64,000 nt of DNA from Nitrosopumilus sp. (GTDB lineage Archaea; Thermoproteota; Nitrososphaeria; Nitrososphaerales; Nitrosopumilaceae), in NCBI RefSeq assembly GCF_025699255.1, contig NZ_JAILWA010000001.1, forward strand, positions 186,001-250,000. Reading direction: 5' to 3'. This document shows, in pieces, positions 60,038 through 64,000 of this stretch. The notes under the pieces were generated by a model that saw only the letters and a program-made list of their open reading frames with translations, ran no database searches and was not told the origin of the DNA. Every line of letters begins with the position of its first letter. The first letter of the stretch is position 1. The translations under genes were made by a program, and so were the position numbers.

Positions 60038-60613
60038 GTGCAATCAGATTCTTCAAAAAATACAATGGACTATTACAAGCATTTGTCATTGTTTTGGACA
60101 GATTTAATGCATCTGATGTCAAGTAAACCACAAGCACTAGCATCAACAGGGCCTATGAGAGCATTTGCAGCAAATTCAAAAAAAGTAACTACAGAACTAA
60201 TTGAGATTAATGAAGATTTGATGGGATTTAATCAGTATCTTACTGAATACTATAAGCAACTAGCCAACGCATGGGAAGTAGCTCAAAAGAAAGTAAATTT
60301 GAAAGCTCCCGAAGTACCCCAAGATGTAGAACAAATTGAAGCATTCAAAAGAATATGGATAGATATTTTCGATAATGATTTTACAGAGTTATTTGACTCT
60401 AAAGAATTTGGAGAGAATTATGGAAAGCTTGTGTCAAAAGAATTGGAACTTACAAAACATTGGAACAATATCACAAATGTAGTTTTACAATCAGTCAATC
60501 TACCAAGTAAAGAAGAAATCGATGAGGTCTATAAGGAACTTCATTCTTTGAAAAAAAGAGTAGGTAAACTAGAATTAGAATTAAAAAAAAGAGGAAGAAG
60601 TAAAAATGCATAG
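60038..60613 (+). CDS. phaE: PHA synthase subunit PhaE
   Basis: 191 residues, GTG start with an AT-rich box about 26-30 bases upstream. The helical N-terminal region (HLSLFWTDLMHLMSSKPQAL), AFKRIWIDIFDNDFTELFDS and a C-terminal coiled coil (LHSLKKRVGKLELELKKRG) fit the PhaE subunit of class III polyhydroxyalkanoate synthases. PhaE forms the PhaEC complex and sets granule properties. It overlaps phaC by eight bases and is probably translated with it. Confidence 0.87.
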   Translation: MQSDSSKNTMDYYKHLSLFWTDLMHLMSSKPQALASTGPMRAFAANSKKVTTELIEINEDLMGFNQYLTEYYKQLANAWEVAQKKVNLKAPEVPQDVEQIEAFKRIWIDIFDNDFTELFDSKEFGENYGKLVSKELELTKHWNNITNVVLQSVNLPSKEEIDEVYKELHSLKKRVGKLELELKKRGRSKNA

Positions 60614-61670
60614 TGAATCAAAAATTGATCCAAAGATCATCGAAGAAGTATTAAAATTCAGTAAAAATGTAATAGATGCTCCAAAATTAGTTTCTGCACC
60701 AGATGAGATTAGCTTAGAAGTGACACCTCATGACACTGTTCATGAATTAGACAAAACAAGATTACTTCGTTATAGACCACTTACAGAAAAACAACATAAA
60801 ACACCATTGTTGATTTCATATGCATTGATTAACAGATATCACATATTAGATATTCAACCTGAAAAAAGTTGGGTAAGAAATCTTCTACAACAAGGATTTG
60901 ATGTATACATGTTAGATTGGGGAACACCAACAAGCATGGACAAATATTTAGATTTTGATGATTATGTAAATGGATATCTGGATTCAGCAGTAGAATACAT
61001 AAAAAATGAATCATCAAATGAAAAAATTTCATTACAAGGATATTGTACAGGAGCAACTATTTCCACGGCATATACTGCATTACATCCAGAAAGTGTGAAA
61101 AATTATATCGCAACAGCACCAGTAATTGACGGATGGCGGGATACAACCGTGATCAGTAATCTTGCCAAACACATGGACGTAGAAAAAATGGTTGAAACCA
61201 TTGGAAACATGCCTCCAGAATTCATGTACTATTGTTTTTCTGTTTTAAAGCCATTTGAGCAAGGAATTGAAAAATATGTAAAATTTTTTAAAAATATTGA
61301 TAACAAAAAATTTGTAGATAATTTCCTCAGAGTTGAAAAATGGTTAGGAGACACGCCCCCAATTCCAGGAGAATTATTCAAACAATGGATTAAAGATATC
61401 TATCAAGAAAACTTGCTAATTCAAAATAAAATGTATGTAGGAGGCGAACACATAGATTTGAAAAAGATCAATATGCCAACATTTACACAAATTGCAGTAG
61501 GAGATCACTTGGTATCACCAGAATGCAGTATGCCGTTACATTATGCAATTGGAAGTGAAGATAAAACGCTCAGAATGTATCCTACAGGACACGTAGGAAT
61601 GATAGCTAGTTCCTTATCACAAAAGAAAGTGTTGCCAGAATTAGGAAAATGGTTATCTGAAAGATCATAA
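60606..61670 (+). CDS. phaC: PHA synthase class III, catalytic subunit PhaC
   Basis: 354 residues. The lipase-like box LQGYCTGATIS holds the catalytic Cys (G-x-C-x-G). Asp is in GDHLVSP and His in PTGHVGMI, completing the triad. The length of about 350 fits class III. It polymerises hydroxyacyl-CoA into PHA granules that store carbon. Starts within phaE, so the genes are coupled. A phasin-like and an AbrB-domain protein gene lie convergent downstream. Confidence 0.95.
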   Translation: MHSESKIDPKIIEEVLKFSKNVIDAPKLVSAPDEISLEVTPHDTVHELDKTRLLRYRPLTEKQHKTPLLISYALINRYHILDIQPEKSWVRNLLQQGFDVYMLDWGTPTSMDKYLDFDDYVNGYLDSAVEYIKNESSNEKISLQGYCTGATISTAYTALHPESVKNYIATAPVIDGWRDTTVISNLAKHMDVEKMVETIGNMPPEFMYYCFSVLKPFEQGIEKYVKFFKNIDNKKFVDNFLRVEKWLGDTPPIPGELFKQWIKDIYQENLLIQNKMYVGGEHIDLKKINMPTFTQIAVGDHLVSPECSMPLHYAIGSEDKTLRMYPTGHVGMIASSLSQKKVLPELGKWLSERS

Positions 61671-61702
61671 AAAAGAAAAAAATTAAAAAAATAGATTTTT
61701 CA

Positions 61703-62131
61703 CTAGTTAGTTTTTGTAGTGAATGCAGAAATCCACGATTTTAGAATATTTCTGTTAAGGTCAGCAAATGATTTTGCATTATCGTTGAATGTTTTAATAT
61801 TTTGTTGTGTTGCATCGATAGTTGCAAGAGTTACTTGGTTTTGTATTGAAGCTGCCTTTACAAATTCTTCTGTTGTATCATTGATTACTTTTAATGATGC
61901 TTCAGGAATGTTTGCTGCAATACCTGCTTTTTTTACATATTCTTTTTGTAGTGTGATAGTGGAATCTACTACGTTTTCATATGCTTGAAGGAATTCCTGT
62001 TGTACATTAGTAATTGACTGATGATATTGTGGTACTGATTGTTTAATACCGTTGAAGAGTTTGTCAACATTTTCTTGATATACAGAAAATACATCTTTTG
62101 GATTTGTTTGTGTTGTTTCGTTTTTACTCAT
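61703..62131 (-). CDS. phaP: Phasin-like granule-associated protein
   Basis: 142 residues, mainly amphipathic helix without Cys (SVYQENVDKLFNGIKQSVPQ, AYENVVDSTITLQKEYVKKA, KTFNDNAKSFADLNRNILKS). This fits the phasin profile, coating PHA granules. It overlaps the AbrB-domain gene by four bases and faces phaEC, mirroring the phaR-phaP/phaE-phaC cluster of haloarchaea. Assignment rests on composition and context; sequence similarity to known phasins is not clear by eye. Confidence 0.7.
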   Translation of the reverse strand: MSKNETTQTNPKDVFSVYQENVDKLFNGIKQSVPQYHQSITNVQQEFLQAYENVVDSTITLQKEYVKKAGIAANIPEASLKVINDTTEEFVKAASIQNQVTLATIDATQQNIKTFNDNAKSFADLNRNILKSWISAFTTKTN

Positions 62132-62553
62132 TGTTTCACCTCCTTATTTTTTGATTTTTTTGCAATTGGTAATATGATGACTTGAACCAAATCACCATCT
62201 CCTAAACCAAGGGCATTACGTTCAGCTTCAGGAATAGAGATTCTCCCATTACTACTGATGGTAGTTTTGTAAGCACCCCAATTCATGAAAGATGGAAGCA
62301 TTTGTCCGATACTAAACATAGTGTCCATACTTTTACTTTGCATGGTAGACATGTTATCCATCATATTAGATTGAGTTTGTCGTGCACTTTCAGAAACTCC
62401 CTTTAGAGTTTCTAAAGGATTGAAAGTTTGGCTAGTTTGATTTGACATCAAAGAACCAAAACTTTTCATAAATTCTGCTTGAGCACGGCCACTTTTTTGA
62501 ATCCAAGATTTGAACATCTCAGATGGGTCGTATAGGTTTTGATTACCACTCAT
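62128..62553 (-). CDS. phaR: AbrB/SpoVT-domain protein with phasin-like N-terminus (PhaR-like)
   Basis: 141 residues. The N-terminal ~90 are helical and polar (WIQKSGRAQAEFMKSFGSLM and several Gln/Met-rich turns), like a phasin. The C-terminal ~45 are a SpoVT/AbrB swapped-hairpin DNA-binding domain (KTTISSNGRISIPEAERNAL). In haloarchaea PhaR has an AbrB-like domain and regulates phaRP. The match in order and domain supports a PHA-granule-responsive regulator. A TTTAAATAC box lies about 20-28 bases before the ATG. Confidence 0.78.
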   Translation of the reverse strand: MSGNQNLYDPSEMFKSWIQKSGRAQAEFMKSFGSLMSNQTSQTFNPLETLKGVSESARQTQSNMMDNMSTMQSKSMDTMFSIGQMLPSFMNWGAYKTTISSNGRISIPEAERNALGLGDGDLVQVIILPIAKKSKNKEVKQ

Positions 62554-62588
62554 AGGTAATAGTCGGAATCATTAGTATTTAAATGGAT

Positions 62589-63401
62589 CTAAGCACCATT
62601 CAAAAATTCCAAAACTTTTGAAGCAAAGGTATCAGGATCTTGGACATATGGAGTATGACCACACCCATCCATTCTAAAAAATCGACAGTCTTGCAAAGAC
62701 GAAATAAAACTACCTGAATAATCAATAGGAATTACTGGATCCACAGAACCCCAAATGATCAGAGTAGGAATTGTGATAGAACTAAGTTTTGTAGTAATAG
62801 GTTTAGAATTTTTTAATCCCAAAACAGTTGACATGAATGCAAGTTTTGCGTTAGGAAGTTGCATTCGTTCAATAAAACCAGTGATAATATCTTGTGGCAC
62901 TTCTTCTCCAGAACCTTCCATTAATTCAAAAGCGTTTTTGGCAGTTTGTTCATTTGGATATAATGCAGCCATTACGTATGCATCAAGGGCAGGAGTCGAT
63001 TGAGTCATAGCTCCAGCAGGAGAAACAAGAACAAGTTTTTCAATTTCTTCAGCATGTGATGAAGTATATGTTGCTGCAATTTGGCCACCTAAAGATGAAC
63101 CAATCAAATTTGGGCGAACAATTCCAATTTGCGCAAAAAATTTTTCCAAAAAATCTGAAAATAATTCAGGAGTGTAATCAATAGTGGGTTTATCGCTCAA
63201 ACCAAACCCTATCAAATCAGGGACAATTACACTATAGTGTTTTGAAAAAATAGGAAGTACATTTAACCATCTTTCAGCTGATGCGCCTAATCCATGAAGT
63301 AAAACAATAGTGTTTTTTGAGTTACCAGATTCCAAATATCGGATTTTGTTCCCATCAATTTGGAGGAATTTTTCTTCCACTGTTTTAGCTACAATTATCA
63401 T
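62589..63401 (-). CDS. Alpha/beta hydrolase
   Basis: About 270 residues from ATG 63401; an upstream ATG at 63461 would add 20 hydrophobic residues and is less likely. The oxyanion strand VLLHGLGASAERW, nucleophile IGSSLGGQIAATY, acid WGSVDPVIPID and His GCGHTPYVQDP form a full triad. The family is broad (esterases, dehalogenases, C-C hydrolases). Next to the PHA genes it could be a PHA depolymerase or granule-linked esterase, but this is context only. Confidence 0.82.
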   Translation of the reverse strand: MIIVAKTVEEKFLQIDGNKIRYLESGNSKNTIVLLHGLGASAERWLNVLPIFSKHYSVIVPDLIGFGLSDKPTIDYTPELFSDFLEKFFAQIGIVRPNLIGSSLGGQIAATYTSSHAEEIEKLVLVSPAGAMTQSTPALDAYVMAALYPNEQTAKNAFELMEGSGEEVPQDIITGFIERMQLPNAKLAFMSTVLGLKNSKPITTKLSSITIPTLIIWGSVDPVIPIDYSGSFISSLQDCRFFRMDGCGHTPYVQDPDTFASKVLEFLNGA

Positions 63402-63495
63402 CACTAGATAAGTTTTAGTGAATTGTGCGATCAGCAGATTTTGGATTATTGAAAAGTACAAGTATCTTTTTTAGTATCAACAATACACAAGATTT

Positions 63496-63927
63496 GTGAT
63501 AAAAAAGAAAATTTCAAAAATATTAGTTCCGTTAGATGGATCAAAAAACTCCATTAGAGGTCTAGAAACAGCAATTACATTGGCCAGAAGTTGTGGGGCG
63601 ACAATTACTGGAATTTATTCAATTTATGCGCCACCGCACTCAGAATTTAGAGGAGTAGGCTCAGTGGAAAAAGCACTGAATGATCAAGTAAAAAAATTCA
63701 TGGAAGAAGCAAAGGTTTTGGCTGCAAAAAATGGAATTGTGTTTACTGAAAAAATTGCCAGAGGGGAAATTGGATACAACATAATTAAACTTGCTCACGG
63801 AAAAGGGAATTTTGATTTAATTGTCATAGGCTCAAGAGGAAGAAGTTCTGCAAAAGAGATGTTCTTTGGGAGTGTTTCAAATTATGTTATTCATACATCC
63901 AAAATTCCAGTTGTAGTAGTAAAATAA
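63496..63927 (+). CDS. Universal stress protein (UspA)
   Basis: 143 residues, GTG start. The N-terminal KILVPLDGSKNSIRGLETAI and C-terminal LIVIGSRGRSSAKEMFFGSV with VIHTSKIPVVVVK are the UspA pattern. The G-x2-G-x9-G-S/T ATP-binding motif is present as GSRGRSSAKEMFFGSVSN, so it is likely an ATP-binding type. Function is in stress response, partner unknown. It is divergent from the alpha/beta hydrolase. Confidence 0.94.
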   Translation: MIKKKISKILVPLDGSKNSIRGLETAITLARSCGATITGIYSIYAPPHSEFRGVGSVEKALNDQVKKFMEEAKVLAAKNGIVFTEKIARGEIGYNIIKLAHGKGNFDLIVIGSRGRSSAKEMFFGSVSNYVIHTSKIPVVVVK

Positions 63928-63928
63928 T

Positions 63929-64000
63929 CTAAGAAAATCCGTGTTTTTGGAAATATTTTTGATGATATTCTTCTGCTTTGTAAAAAGTTGGAGCAGGAAC
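63929..64000 (-). CDS. msrA: Peptide methionine sulfoxide reductase A, C-terminal end only
   Basis: The minus strand reads into the window end as 23 codons plus a TAG at 63929-63931. The peptide includes FYKAEEYHQKYFQKHG, the C-terminal signature of MsrA. The rest of the gene, including its catalytic Cys, lies beyond the window. It repairs oxidised methionine. Confidence 0.8.
   Translation of the reverse strand, partial: VPAPTFYKAEEYHQKYFQKHGFS

Noticed and set aside
1-64000. CRISPR arrays, insertion sequences, prophage or integrated elements
   Set aside because: No regularly spaced repeats, transposase genes, tRNA-anchored attachment sites or composition shifts were seen; the N-terminal transposase-like look of the 50477 protein is a domain resemblance only.

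Overview
The window looks like chromosome of an ammonia-oxidising archaeon of the Nitrosopumilales (Nitrososphaerota/Thaumarchaeota). The DNA is AT-rich and nearly every gap is short. Three TFB genes, archaeal B-family polymerase, TrmB regulators, many tiny zinc-ribbon proteins, leaderless genes with TATA-like boxes 20-30 bases before the start codon, and frequent TTG/GTG starts all fit. So do pieces of the 3-hydroxypropionate/4-hydroxybutyrate carbon cycle: methylmalonyl-CoA mutase large and B12 subunits, a MeaB-type GTPase and an epimerase. I see no rRNA, tRNA, CRISPR array, insertion sequence or prophage; the assignment to order is inference from gene content.

Layout. 0-3.5 kb: a Tad/type IV pilus-like operon (ATPase cut by the window edge, two membrane platform proteins) closed by a hairpin/T-run terminator. 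3.5-12 kb: regulators (two TrmB proteins, a ribbon-helix-helix protein, a lineage-specific winged-helix protein, a CheY-like receiver), a DMT exporter, a parvulin and small conserved proteins. 12-21 kb: Hef-like helicase, dCMP deaminase, DNA polymerase B, SemiSWEET, triosephosphate isomerase, pyruvate phosphate dikinase, XRE-CBS regulator. 21.5-32 kb: methylmalonyl-CoA epimerase, mutase, MeaB GTPase, M1 aminopeptidase, two more ribbon-helix-helix regulators, a TFB and the B12 subunit of the mutase. 32-42 kb: ketol-acid reductoisomerase, a degenerate EF-Tu-like pseudo-GTPase among zinc mini-proteins, Met- and Cys-tRNA synthetases, S-adenosylhomocysteinase, a Rieske protein and NAD synthetase.

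42-52.5 kb is the most interesting part. It holds a pyrimidine-dimer glycosylase, a YbgA-like DUF1722 protein, an NreA-type repair protein, a cobalamin-binding BtuF-like protein, an SDR/membrane fusion, a B12-binding protein with the CarH/LitR photoreceptor signatures (W-x9-EH and ExHxxG) but no MerR helix-turn-helix, and a divergent TFB coupled to a zinc-finger gene. About twelve copies of a CTAGTG(C/G/T)(C/T)AA element sit just upstream of the TATA boxes of these genes, often paired at 18-19 bp. I found no good intergenic match elsewhere in the window by eye. I infer a light/UV- and B12-responsive regulon in which a dedicated TFB takes the place that a sigma factor has in the bacterial LitR system.

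52.5-64 kb: a YchF/Obg-type GTPase, CoA-binding protein, biotin protein ligase, a secreted TPR/repeat/metalloprotease protein, a third TFB, a phosphoribosyltransferase, and a polyhydroxyalkanoate cluster (phaE-phaC, facing a phasin-like and an AbrB-domain protein) followed by an alpha/beta hydrolase, a UspA protein and the C-terminal end of msrA at the window edge.
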